From positions 114,260 through 178,259 of the IMG/VR virus record IMGVR_UViG_3300017987_000006: a stretch of DNA of 64,000 nucleotides; one strand, 5' to 3'. Made by a program: the position numbers and the translations under genes. Numbering within the stretch: the first letter of the stretch is position 1; every line of letters begins with the position of its first letter. This DNA comes from a virus. Below the pieces are notes generated by a model. It was not told where the DNA came from, searched no databases, and worked only from the letters and a program-made list of their open reading frames with translations. Positions 7,649 through 15,547 of this stretch are shown in pieces.

Positions 7649-8881
7649 ATGATCAACGCCCTGCTGGATATGTACGACGACCCCTCCGGCATCGTTCTCA
7701 AAGAGAAGGTCGCTTCGCTGGAGGATGTACCGGAGTTTATCAAGCAGGCTGAGCGCCTGGACCGAGAGACGCTGGACAAGCTACCTGATGACGTCTTCGC
7801 CCTGGTCATGCTGGACAGCGGAGACAAGATGCGTAAGTACGCCTGCACCGACAAGGGAAACACCGCCCTCTCAGTGCTCTACTTCATGGAGACCAAGAAC
7901 AACCTTCCGGCGGAGGCTCAGAAGACAGCGGCGAAGAATCTGATGGAGGCCTGTCGATGGTACAGCATGGAGCCCCCCGCCGAACTTGAGAAGACCGCCC
8001 TTCTCGGCCCGGCGATGGGAGCAGTAACCCTTGGCATGGGGGCAATGGAAGGCAACCGCCGATACAAGCAGCGCAAGGCGGCGCTTCAGCAGGGTGCAAC
8101 GGGGTCGCAGATCATGAAGATGAGCGAGATGGGAGCCAACATCATGCCCAAGACCAAGGTACCTGAGAAGACGGCCTCCCTGAAGCCCCACGTCGACATC
8201 ACGGGCAAGCACCCACCGCAGCAAGTAACCCAGGAGACCGGAAGGTTCTACGCGCTCACCAAGGAGGGTGGGGCCCGATACCCAATCGACACCATGGGTC
8301 AAGTCCAGAAGGCGATCACGTATTTCGAGAAGTACGCCGAGCGCTTCACACCTCCTGATCGCCACCTCTTCTGTGCGAACGTGTCTCGGAGGGCGGACGA
8401 GCTCGGCGTACCCGTGACTGAGAAGATCGCCAAGTACGGAGCGTCCACCATGGCCCAGGATGCCCCCGTAGCGATTTATCAGCGCCAGAGGATGTTCCGT
8501 GAGGGGACCAGCGAGCACGGCCTACTGCAAGAGATGCGCGAGAAGTGTGCCTCGATCAAGCCCGAGTTCCTGGCGGTCACGCTGGAGAACTTTGATAAGC
8601 AGGCGGGGCTGGACAGGCTGTGGGACAACGGTCTGCCAGATCCGTACTACTCGATCTTCGGTGTGGAGAAGCGAGCTGAGTACAGCTTCACCACCGCGAA
8701 CGACACGATCAACGAAACACGCTTGAAACGCTGCGCCAAGGAGTGTAAGAAGCAGGTCCAAGATCTGTTCAACGAGGATGTGGCGGAGGAATTTTCCAAG
8801 GACCCGGTGCAGATTTTCGATTCCCTTCCCCTGGACCAAAAGCGTATTATCATGCGACTGGCATCCCAGGTCGAAGAATAA
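7649..8881 (+). CDS. Unknown protein of the virion module
   Basis: This 410-residue protein is unrecognised. It is mostly helical with a central basic stretch (GNRRYKQRKAALQQ, about residue 135) after a small hydrophobic Gly/Ala segment (LGPAMGAVTLGMGAM). Several EKxA-type peptides recur (ELEKTA, PEKTA, TEKIA, VEKRA), the same short signature scattered through the virion proteins of this phage. AGGAG precedes the ATG. Position at the head of the rightward block before the portal suggests a structural or assembly role. Confidence 0.7.
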   Translation: MINALLDMYDDPSGIVLKEKVASLEDVPEFIKQAERLDRETLDKLPDDVFALVMLDSGDKMRKYACTDKGNTALSVLYFMETKNNLPAEAQKTAAKNLMEACRWYSMEPPAELEKTALLGPAMGAVTLGMGAMEGNRRYKQRKAALQQGATGSQIMKMSEMGANIMPKTKVPEKTASLKPHVDITGKHPPQQVTQETGRFYALTKEGGARYPIDTMGQVQKAITYFEKYAERFTPPDRHLFCANVSRRADELGVPVTEKIAKYGASTMAQDAPVAIYQRQRMFREGTSEHGLLQEMREKCASIKPEFLAVTLENFDKQAGLDRLWDNGLPDPYYSIFGVEKRAEYSFTTANDTINETRLKRCAKECKKQVQDLFNEDVAEEFSKDPVQIFDSLPLDQKRIIMRLASQVEE

Positions 8882-8894
8882 AGGAGAGATCACG

Positions 8895-9641
8895 ATGACA
8901 AAAGAGAGCAAGGCATTCGGTACGCAGCGCGCCAACAAGCAGCACCTCGTGCTGGGTAAGGGCGGCGTGGCTGGTGAGGTCGCAGATCTCCGCCGCGACG
9001 TGGAAGAGGGCTTTCAGAACAACGAGGAGCGCGCGGGCTTCCCCGAGGTCGACTGGGTCGATGGCGGCGCGATGTCCGTGGACGGCGGAGACGACTTCGT
9101 CATCAAGGGATCGAACCTGCTGCAAGATCAGGAGTTCGACTCGGTGACGCTGGGCACCGGCAACGCGGCCGTCACCTTCTCGGCGTTGAAGCCGGGCGAG
9201 GGCAGCGGGCTCTCCGTAGTCATCGAGCAGGGTGTTGGGGCTCTGGCGGTCGATCTGACAGACGGGCTTCTGACCGTCACGCTCGCCGCGGCGAACAGTA
9301 CGGCCACCGAGGTAGCTGCGGCCGTCAACGCCGACTCCGATTGTATCGGGGTGATCCTGGCCGTCGCCGGTGGAACCGGTGCGGATGACGTCGTGGTAGC
9401 GACCGAGACCGAGTTGACCGGCGGCGTCGGCACCTACGCCGAGAACAAGGTCCTCATCTCTGGCGTGGAGGCGCTGCCGAAGCAGGAGGCCGACTCGTGG
9501 GGCGACGACTCGATCACCGTGAAGACGCCAGATCTGACGGCTGAGACCGATGCTCGAGCGGAGGGCGACCTGGCCACCATCCGTGTTATGGTGGACGGTA
9601 AGCTGTCGCTTCAGGCGACCATGGCGCTGGGCGCGGCATAA
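8895..9641 (+). CDS. Beta-rich virion protein, unknown
   Basis: This 248-residue protein starts at ATG 8895 after AAGGAGAG. A charged N-terminus (MTKESKAFGTQRANKQ) is followed by beta-rich, Gly/Thr/Val-rich sequence (DSVTLGTGNAAVTFSALKPG, then LTVTLAAANSTATEVAAAVN). This resembles the inserted domains of the tail sheath at 47636 (xxVTF..., DIDAAVTAIN). A surface or tail-associated structural protein is the best guess; no family is recognised. Confidence 0.7.
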   Translation: MTKESKAFGTQRANKQHLVLGKGGVAGEVADLRRDVEEGFQNNEERAGFPEVDWVDGGAMSVDGGDDFVIKGSNLLQDQEFDSVTLGTGNAAVTFSALKPGEGSGLSVVIEQGVGALAVDLTDGLLTVTLAAANSTATEVAAAVNADSDCIGVILAVAGGTGADDVVVATETELTGGVGTYAENKVLISGVEALPKQEADSWGDDSITVKTPDLTAETDARAEGDLATIRVMVDGKLSLQATMALGAA

Positions 9642-9653
9642 CAGCGAGATCTG

Positions 9654-10460
9654 GTGTCCCGGGACTACGAAGCTGAGCTCCGGGAGGTCCTGGAAAAGAC
9701 GGGTCAGTCAGCCGGCATCACCAACACGACGGACGAGTCGGCCGAACACGTCGAAACCACGTCTCCGGAGACAGAGCACACGGAGGCGGAGAAGGTTGTT
9801 GTTACGCCCTTCTCCGCCGCCAAGCTCTTTGTGCACCACGACACACATCCTCTGGTCTTGGACATCAAGCTGATGGATCAGTATGGGCTCTCGTGGTTCG
9901 AGTGGGAGCCCACGACGTTGTGGCGAGAGATCATGGACGATTTTCGGACGCCCTCGATCTCGGACCACGTCAAGAGCAAGATCCAAGCCCTACGTACGAC
10001 GCACATCACAGATAAGGCGTTCGCGAAGTGGGAGACGTTCTCCGTCATCACGCAGGCACTGAACAACAACATTCCAGACTTCGAGATCATGCGGAGGCCC
10101 ACCATCTCCCAGCTGTTTGCGGCAGTGGACATGATGACTATGGTTCGCAACGATGTCCCGTTCAGCGAGGAGATCGAGTACTGGTGCGGGGCCGCACTGC
10201 TGGATGCGGGGGTGGTGTGTGCCCCCCAGCCCATCGCTTTCTGCCAAGACGCAATCCTGGAGATTCAGGAAGAATTGGGAGTAGAGGTTGACCCAGCTCC
10301 CGTAAAGGAGAAATATAGACTATTGCTGTCTGTCCCCGCGGAGGAGGTGGAGCTCAGGGAGAACCCGGTGGACATCCAGGTGATGAAGCTGATCATTGCC
10401 AGGGACTACCTTTCTTTGCGTCGCGGCCAGATGAAAGAACAGCTGAGGGCCCTACGATGA
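9654..10460 (+). CDS. Unknown protein upstream of portal
   Basis: This 268-residue protein starts at GTG 9654 with only a weak ribosome site (GCGAGAT). The first 45 residues are acidic and Thr/Glu-rich. The rest is a compact helical domain with aromatic motifs (LSWFEWEPTTLWREIMDDF). No family is recognised. Its stop overlaps the next ATG as ATGA, so the two are probably translated together. Confidence 0.65.
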   Translation: MSRDYEAELREVLEKTGQSAGITNTTDESAEHVETTSPETEHTEAEKVVVTPFSAAKLFVHHDTHPLVLDIKLMDQYGLSWFEWEPTTLWREIMDDFRTPSISDHVKSKIQALRTTHITDKAFAKWETFSVITQALNNNIPDFEIMRRPTISQLFAAVDMMTMVRNDVPFSEEIEYWCGAALLDAGVVCAPQPIAFCQDAILEIQEELGVEVDPAPVKEKYRLLLSVPAEEVELRENPVDIQVMKLIIARDYLSLRRGQMKEQLRALR

Positions 10461-11338
10461 ATGCATACAAGACCCTGGCCTTTGTAGACGAGCTGGAGAA
10501 GCTGGCCCTCGCACCTTCGTTGGTCCAGCGGGCCCTACGGTCTGGTGTCGGCCGTGCTGTCGTCAGCAACGTCCCGAAGGTCTGGGGCTCTGGTTTCGGG
10601 CGCGCGGCAGCGGGAGCCCTGCCTGGGGCGGCCATAGGTGCTGTGGCAGACCCGCAGGACAGTGTTCGGGGGGCAGTCCTGGGCGGTCTTGCTGGAGCTG
10701 GAGCTGGCTATGCATCACCCCTGCTCACGGCTGGGGGTCGCGCTCGTGCTAGAGAGGCCCTGAAGCAGTGGGGCAGGGAACAGAAGCACTCCTTCGTTGG
10801 TGGTGAACTCCCCATCAAAAAAAGCATGAAGCCGGAAGAAATCGCGAAACTTCGATCTGCGGAGAAGGCCGGGCTGACTAGTCTGCCGGGCGTAGTCAAG
10901 GGGATGGCAAAGAGGCCGCTACAGACGATGAAGGCTGGTTGGCAACACGCTGGAGGTCTGGGCAAGGCTATGATCGTGGGGGATGTGGCGCTGCAGGCTC
11001 CGGGCCTTGTAGACCCAACCACCCCAGAAGGAACGGGGGAGAAGGCCCTGCGGATGCTCGGAGGGACAGCAGGATTTCTTGCCGGAGGAAAGCTGCCGAT
11101 GTTGGCTAGCCTGGCCCCCATGGCCGGGCTGGCGTACCTCGGCGGGAAGGCTGGTCGCGGGATCGATGTGTTGACAGGCGAGAGAGCAAAGAAAAAGAAG
11201 ATGATGACTGCGGCGCAGCAGGCCGAAGCCGACAAGTTTTTGCGGGTCAGGCCTACTACTGCTCTCGCTCAGCGGGAGGCGCGGAAACTCGTCCCGGCCG
11301 GGTACATCCCGGCTGGGTACGGACCGGGGGTTGTCTGA
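10457..11338 (+). CDS. Gly/Ala-rich protein with N-terminal DELEKLA tag
   Basis: This 293-residue protein begins MNAYKTLAFVDELEKLALAP, sharing the AFxDELEKhA signature with the products at 36853, 46524 and 56162. The tag is followed by glycine-zipper-like hydrophobic stretches (GAAIGAVADPQ, GAVLGGLAGAGAGYASPLL, GTAGFLAGGKLPMLA) separated by basic segments. Such composition suits a membrane-active or DNA-ejection virion protein, by inference. It sits immediately upstream of the portal, overlapping its ATG by one base. Confidence 0.65.
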   Translation: MNAYKTLAFVDELEKLALAPSLVQRALRSGVGRAVVSNVPKVWGSGFGRAAAGALPGAAIGAVADPQDSVRGAVLGGLAGAGAGYASPLLTAGGRARAREALKQWGREQKHSFVGGELPIKKSMKPEEIAKLRSAEKAGLTSLPGVVKGMAKRPLQTMKAGWQHAGGLGKAMIVGDVALQAPGLVDPTTPEGTGEKALRMLGGTAGFLAGGKLPMLASLAPMAGLAYLGGKAGRGIDVLTGERAKKKKMMTAAQQAEADKFLRVRPTTALAQREARKLVPAGYIPAGYGPGVV

Positions 11339-12513
11339 TGGACCTCGGAACAGTTGGCGCTACACGCTTCTCCAGATCTCGCGGCAGGATAACTGGATCT
11401 GGAACCAGCGGCATCAGCTATCCGAGCCCGTTCTTCGATATCGGGCATACGTACCTGCCCACCACCGTCAAGCAGATGTTCAGGTGGTGTCGGTACTACT
11501 TTTTAGTTCACCCGCTGATCAACTCGATCATCTTCAAGATGGCCCAGTATCCGATCACGGACCTGGTCTATCACACCGACGATCCGCACTTGAAGGACCG
11601 GTGGAGGGAGATCTTCGAGGACGTTCTCAAGTACCGCTGCTTCCAGATGGAGATCGGTCTCGACTTCAACACGTACGGCAACGGGTTTGTCTCAATGTTC
11701 TTTCCGTTCCGGAAGATCATTGAGTGCACGAACTGTCATAACAGCGAGGCCGCAAAGGACGCCAGGTACTACTTCCGCAACTTCCAGTTCTATTGGAAGT
11801 GCCCACGCTGTGGGCACCACGGGCCGACCAAGGTCTATGATCGGTACATCAAGTCGACGCGGGGAATCCGCCTCTTGAGGTGGAACCCGGAGGACATCGA
11901 CGTTCGATACAACGATCTGAACGGCCAGTACACCTACTTCTACGACATTCCCGTGAAGTTGAAGAACGACATCATCATGGGGCGGAGACATATCGTGGAG
12001 GAGGTGCCGCAGGTCTTCATCGAAGCGCTTCGACGGAAGAAGGCTATCGTCTTCAACAACGACAACATCTACCACTTCCGACGCCCGACACTGGCTGGCA
12101 AAGATCGAGGGTGGGGAATCCCATTGATCTTGCCGGTGCTGAAGGACGCCTTCTACCTGCAAATACTGAAAAAATCTCAAGAATGTGTGTCTTTAACCAG
12201 CGAGCTGGAGACATCGGGCGGGCTGGTGCAGGCGGACGATGTTAGGGTTGGGGACCTCGTGAGAACTCATACGGGCGCGTGGAAATCCGTGGAGAAGAAG
12301 TGGTATCGGGACGCCCGAGAAGAAGAGGTCGGCAGGAAGATCACTCTCACGAGTCTTCGTGGGTATCCGACAACGTATTCTCCACAACATCCAATCTTTA
12401 CGATCCGCAGAAACGGGATTAATAGACGGACGGACACGAGAGAAGCTCCACGCTCCTCAATAATTTTGAGCAGGCCGCATCTTTATGAGGAGGTCCTTTG
12501 TCCGGCAGAGTAG
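11338..12513 (+). CDS. Portal protein, N-terminal part plus N-half of intein (ends at in-frame TAG)
   Basis: Residues 1-282 are the N-terminal half of a portal protein, the dodecameric ring through which DNA enters the head. The segment includes HPLINSIIFKMAQYPITD, a four-Cys zinc ribbon (CTNC and CPRC, about residues 122-160), and GWGIPLILPVLKDAFYLQ, as in portals of large myoviruses. At 12184 an intein starts after KKSQE (CVSLTSELET). The frame meets TAG at 12511-12513, but the intein and portal continue in the same frame directly downstream. Genes here normally use TAG as a true stop. The full portal therefore needs readthrough, suppression, trans-splicing, or correction of a sequencing error. 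Confidence 0.75.
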   Translation: MDLGTVGATRFSRSRGRITGSGTSGISYPSPFFDIGHTYLPTTVKQMFRWCRYYFLVHPLINSIIFKMAQYPITDLVYHTDDPHLKDRWREIFEDVLKYRCFQMEIGLDFNTYGNGFVSMFFPFRKIIECTNCHNSEAAKDARYYFRNFQFYWKCPRCGHHGPTKVYDRYIKSTRGIRLLRWNPEDIDVRYNDLNGQYTYFYDIPVKLKNDIIMGRRHIVEEVPQVFIEALRRKKAIVFNNDNIYHFRRPTLAGKDRGWGIPLILPVLKDAFYLQILKKSQECVSLTSELETSGGLVQADDVRVGDLVRTHTGAWKSVEKKWYRDAREEEVGRKITLTSLRGYPTTYSPQHPIFTIRRNGINRRTDTREAPRSSIILSRPHLYEEVLCPAE

Positions 12514-13464
12514 TTGGGTATCGGGGAGTACGTCCTCTATCCGCGGTATCTCCCCGTGCAGGAGACAACCTACGTTGACGTTGCTTTAAGGACCGGGTTG
12601 GTGAGTACTGACGGGTTCGTCTATAGTGGGTGCTGTGAGGACACCGCTGTCGCTTTCGAATCTTTGGAGCGGGGAGAAAGGGTACCACACGACAACCCGG
12701 GGCGAGTAGCGAAGAGGGCGATTCGTGATGGGCGCACTCCGAAGAGAATGCCCAGGATCATTCCCATGACGGACGACCTGGCTTACATCCTCGGTTGGTA
12801 TGCTGGTGATGGGAGCTGCAATGCCAGAAGTGTATTTTTCAGCCTTGGGAAAGGGGATGATTCCCTTTCTCTCATCGGGGCTATTCAGCGAGAGTTCGGG
12901 GTTACACCCACCGTGGAGGAGGGAAAATCTGTGAACACGGTGGTACTGTCCGACGTCATCGTACGTCATTTGATCAAGGGCCTAGTACCCGGGACAGCTC
13001 GACATAAAAAAGCCCCAGAAGAGGTGCTCAACGCCCCAAACAGCATGAAACTTTCATACCTGCGTGGGTTGTGGGAGGCAGACGGGTCAGCAGGCGAAAA
13101 GAGTATATGCATCACCTCCACCAGTCGAAACCAAGCATATGACGTATATAGGATCGCGATCCATGTTGGCTGTATCGCTTCCATCGGAAAATCGAAGCCG
13201 AGCGTTAGCGTAATTGATGGAAGAGAGGTACGAAGCAAAGGATCGTACAATGTGACCGTATGCAATGCGTCGGCCGATCGTCTGCGTTCTTTGTGGGAGT
13301 GCGGGGAGGGCCCTGATATTACATCAGGGAAAAGCGGGTTCTTTTGGGGTGACTACTTTGCCACCAGGATCTGCGCAATTGAAGAGGTTGAGGAGGCACA
13401 GTATATAGACTTCAAGGTAGCCGATGACACCACGTTCTGTGTCCCGGGTACGGCCACAAAGAAT
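12184..13464 (+). other. Intein with LAGLIDADG endonuclease in portal gene, carrying an amber codon
   Basis: The insert is 1281 nt. It starts with Cys after KKSQE, has a block-B-like YSPQHPIFT, and two LAGLIDADG-type motifs (LAYILGWYAGDGS and LSYLRGLWEADGS). It ends VPGTATKN before Ser of the extein (SIALDHIVPL). The penultimate residue is Lys instead of His, and the terminal Asn is present. The TAG at 12511 sits between the N-terminal splicing domain and the region leading into the endonuclease (PAE-stop-LGIGEYVLYP). Natural split inteins are divided in a comparable place. Confidence 0.88.
12511..12513 (+). other. In-frame amber codon inside portal intein
   Basis: The codons read GAG TAG TTG GGT ATC GGG with homology continuing through on both sides. 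A perfect AGGAGGT lies at 12488-12494. The TTG immediately after the stop (12514) is in frame but 19 nt from that site. One base change from CAG, AAG or GAG would create the stop. Confidence 0.85.
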
Positions 13465-14652
13465 AGCATTGCGCTCGATCATATCGTCCCACTTCGCGTG
13501 ATGTTCCCGCAGACCGGCTCGGCAACCGCCGACCCATTCTCGATGGTCAACCTCTCGGAATGGAAAGATCAAATCGCTGAGGAGATTCAGCGTTGGAGGC
13601 TCGATAATAACTACATTCCGATCCTCCCGCTCCCCATCGGTAATCAGACCATCGGAGGCGATGGTCGGGCGTTGTTGCTCGGGCAAGAGATCAGAGTGTG
13701 GTCGGAGCAGATCGTCACCGGGCTGGGGATCCCAATCGAGCTCATCTTCGGCGGCCTGTCCTACAGCGGTAGCAATGTATCGCTGCGTATGCTCGAGAAC
13801 ATGTTCATCAACTATATGCACGATCATATCGACCTGACGAAGTGGGTGGTGCGTAAGATCTCTTCTTACATGGACTGGCCATCGATAACGATCAAGTTCA
13901 AGCCGTTCAAGATGGCGGACGACTTGCAGCGTAAGGCGTTCAACCTGCAGCTCTCCCAGGTCGGAAAAATCTCTGACGATTCCCTGCTGTCTGATGCAGA
14001 TTTCGATCCGGACCACGAGGACAAACAGATCGAGAACGAGACCAACCGGCGAGCGGAGGCACAGAAAAAGGCCAGGCTGGCGCAGGCCGAGATCGAAGGC
14101 GCGAGTCAAATGATCATGATGCGCTATCAGATGAAGGCGCAGCAAGAACAGATGCAGATGCAGATGCAGGGAGCTCCGGCTCCCGGGGAGCCGGGAGCAG
14201 AGGCGCACGGCGTCGCGGAGGAGAGTGGGATGCAGCCGCAGCAGCCCCCGCCAGAGCAAGGTGGACCTGGGACTGCTCCGCTTCCTCAACAGATGATGGC
14301 TGCGCAGGCGCTGCCACCAATTCCGGCCCAGGCCCGCGCCGAGCTACCGCCAGCAATGTCGGAGATGGAGTCACCGCTGAACATGGCGCAGCAAGTGGGT
14401 CAGGTTAATCAAGACCAGGCTGGCCAGATGAACGTGGATCTCATAGCGCAAGCTCAGATGGTGGCGGGGCAGCTGATGCGGATGGACGAGAACAGCCGGA
14501 CGATGGTGCTGATGAACTTGAGACAGCAGTCGCCTGAGTTCTACCAGGTCGTGTTGGGGCTAATGCAGAGCATGGTGGCCGGCGGCCCCACCGCAGAACC
14601 GCCGCCCGAGCAGCAGGCTCCACAGCGGGGCCGCGAGGCCGCCGCAGTCTAG
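12514..14652 (+). CDS. Portal protein, C-half of intein plus C-terminal portal
   Basis: This frame continues the portal gene after the TAG; TTG 12514 is the first possible start. Residues 1-317 are the endonuclease and C-terminal splicing part of the intein. After TKN the portal resumes at Ser (SIALDHIVPLRVMFPQTGSA). It contains GLGIPIELIFGGLSYSGSNV and FINYMHDHIDLTKWV, which match the clip and stem regions of large-myovirus portals. The last 180 residues are Gln/Pro/Met-rich low-complexity sequence. Its stop overlaps the stop of the convergent leftward gene (shared CTAG at 14649-14652), with no terminator between them. Confidence 0.78.
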   Translation: MGIGEYVLYPRYLPVQETTYVDVALRTGLVSTDGFVYSGCCEDTAVAFESLERGERVPHDNPGRVAKRAIRDGRTPKRMPRIIPMTDDLAYILGWYAGDGSCNARSVFFSLGKGDDSLSLIGAIQREFGVTPTVEEGKSVNTVVLSDVIVRHLIKGLVPGTARHKKAPEEVLNAPNSMKLSYLRGLWEADGSAGEKSICITSTSRNQAYDVYRIAIHVGCIASIGKSKPSVSVIDGREVRSKGSYNVTVCNASADRLRSLWECGEGPDITSGKSGFFWGDYFATRICAIEEVEEAQYIDFKVADDTTFCVPGTATKNSIALDHIVPLRVMFPQTGSATADPFSMVNLSEWKDQIAEEIQRWRLDNNYIPILPLPIGNQTIGGDGRALLLGQEIRVWSEQIVTGLGIPIELIFGGLSYSGSNVSLRMLENMFINYMHDHIDLTKWVVRKISSYMDWPSITIKFKPFKMADDLQRKAFNLQLSQVGKISDDSLLSDADFDPDHEDKQIENETNRRAEAQKKARLAQAEIEGASQMIMMRYQMKAQQEQMQMQMQGAPAPGEPGAEAHGVAEESGMQPQQPPPEQGGPGTAPLPQQMMAAQALPPIPAQARAELPPAMSEMESPLNMAQQVGQVNQDQAGQMNVDLIAQAQMVAGQLMRMDENSRTMVLMNLRQQSPEFYQVVLGLMQSMVAGGPTAEPPPEQQAPQRGREAAAV

Positions 14653-15191
14653 GTCAGGCTGACTCGTTTCAAGGTCGGCCATGACGGTATCTTCTCCTCC
14701 TCGTCTTCTTCAACTCCTGGATCTGGGAAATCGTCCTCAAACCCTAACAGCCTGGTGAGCGCCCAACCGTCGTATTCACGGACCCGCATCTCTAAACAAT
14801 CAGAGCACATGTTGATACGTAATACTCTGGAGCGACCATCAAAGAACTCCTGGATATCTTCGCACCAGACCGTGTCCGGCCCGTGAATCTCGAATCTTCC
14901 GGCCTCAATCTCGTAACAAGACTCCTCTCCGATGAGGTCCTCGGGGCAAAACCCGCAGTCTGTGTGATCGTCCCCAACCTCTTCGAACCCAAGACCGATC
15001 TCCTCCAAACACCCCAGGTGCGCCCATCTTACGTCTTCCCCGTCTTGGTAACACCTGGGATGAAAGTACCATTCATTATGCTTGCGGCTTCGTCGAAGCC
15101 TCCCCACGCGGATGCAAAAGGCTTCAACGTCCAGGCCGATCTTATTTTCGCATATAACGCAGCTTGGGCTTTCGTCTCGTTCTCTTCCCAT
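14649..15191 (-). CDS. Cys-rich zinc-binding protein, unknown
   Basis: This 180-residue protein has many paired cysteines and histidines: CVIC near residue 11, FHPRCY, HLGCLEE, CGFC near residue 79 and CSDC near residue 130. Together they suggest several zinc knuckles. The C-terminus is acidic (EEDEEEKIP). AGGAGGACCAGG gives a good ribosome site for ATG 15191. It is the last gene of a leftward cassette wedged between portal and RNA polymerase. Function unknown; an RNAP-associated factor is possible but purely inferred from position. Confidence 0.65.
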   Translation of the reverse strand: MGRERDESPSCVICENKIGLDVEAFCIRVGRLRRSRKHNEWYFHPRCYQDGEDVRWAHLGCLEEIGLGFEEVGDDHTDCGFCPEDLIGEESCYEIEAGRFEIHGPDTVWCEDIQEFFDGRSRVLRINMCSDCLEMRVREYDGWALTRLLGFEDDFPDPGVEEDEEEKIPSWPTLKRVSLT

Positions 15192-15297
15192 CCTGGTCCT
15201 CCTTCGCCTTCTTTAGTTTTCTGACGACGCTTCTCAGCGTTTCATGGAGTGCCATGAGAAGACCCACAACAAAACCACTTTCGAACATCTCTCGCAT
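15142..15297 (-). CDS. Small basic protein, tentative
   Basis: This 51-residue frame opens with ATG overlapping the stop of the upstream acidic gene (TGATG) and ends inside the zinc-protein gene. It begins MREMFESGFVVGLLMALHET, a weak hydrophobic helix, and ends in a very basic tail (KRTRRKPKLRYMRK). There is no separate ribosome site, so it would rely on coupled translation. It could be a chance frame. Confidence 0.35.
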   Translation of the reverse strand: MREMFESGFVVGLLMALHETLRSVVRKLKKAKEDQDGKRTRRKPKLRYMRK

Positions 15298-15428
15298 CAG
15301 TCATCCTCGTCGTCTGCATCTTCATTCTTGTCTTCGTCATCTTCGGCCTGCCCGCTATTCGGATCTAGCGCATCATCCAACCAGTCCTCCGCCTCTTTGA
15401 GCTGTGATTGATCTTCGTCTTCGGGCAT
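15297..15428 (-). CDS. Small very acidic protein
   Basis: This 43-residue protein begins MPEDEDQSQLKEAEDWLDDA and ends in a run of Asp/Glu. CAGGAGAAACC precedes the ATG, and a GGTATAAG-class promoter lies about 40 nt upstream. Such small acidic phage proteins often mimic DNA or bind host enzymes, but nothing in the sequence identifies a target. First gene of the leftward cassette opposite the RNA polymerase. Confidence 0.55.
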   Translation of the reverse strand: MPEDEDQSQLKEAEDWLDDALDPNSGQAEDDEDKNEDADDEDD

Positions 15429-15465
15429 GGTTTCTCCTGTGTAAAAGTTACTGACCATCTTAGTC

Positions 15466-15482
15466 TTCTTATATCGACGAAT
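15466..15482 (-). promoter_or_regulatory. GGTATAAG-class promoter (variant CGATATAAG)
   Basis: Read leftward, TTCGTCGATATAAGAAG lies about 40 nt before the acidic miniprotein. It matches the recurring element apart from GA for GG. The rightward sigma70-like promoter of the polymerase gene begins only 20 bp away, so the two are divergent. Confidence 0.5.
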
Positions 15483-15491
15483 TCGATTGTT

Positions 15492-15520
15492 TTGACTCGC
15501 AAAATGTGGGCTGCTATGAT
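15492..15520 (+). promoter_or_regulatory. Sigma70-like promoter of the RNA polymerase gene
   Basis: TTGACT and TATGAT are separated by exactly 17 nt, 28 nt before the polymerase start. This is one of the best sigma70 matches in the window and suggests the host polymerase transcribes the phage polymerase gene. Confidence 0.7.
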
Positions 15521-15547
15521 CTTCGTCGTATACACAGGAGTCATCTA

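Noticed and set aside
12511-12513. Genome-wide reassignment of TAG as a sense codon
   Set aside because: Many genes, including the polymerase and the portal itself, end naturally at TAG, and no other gene shows an internal TAG.
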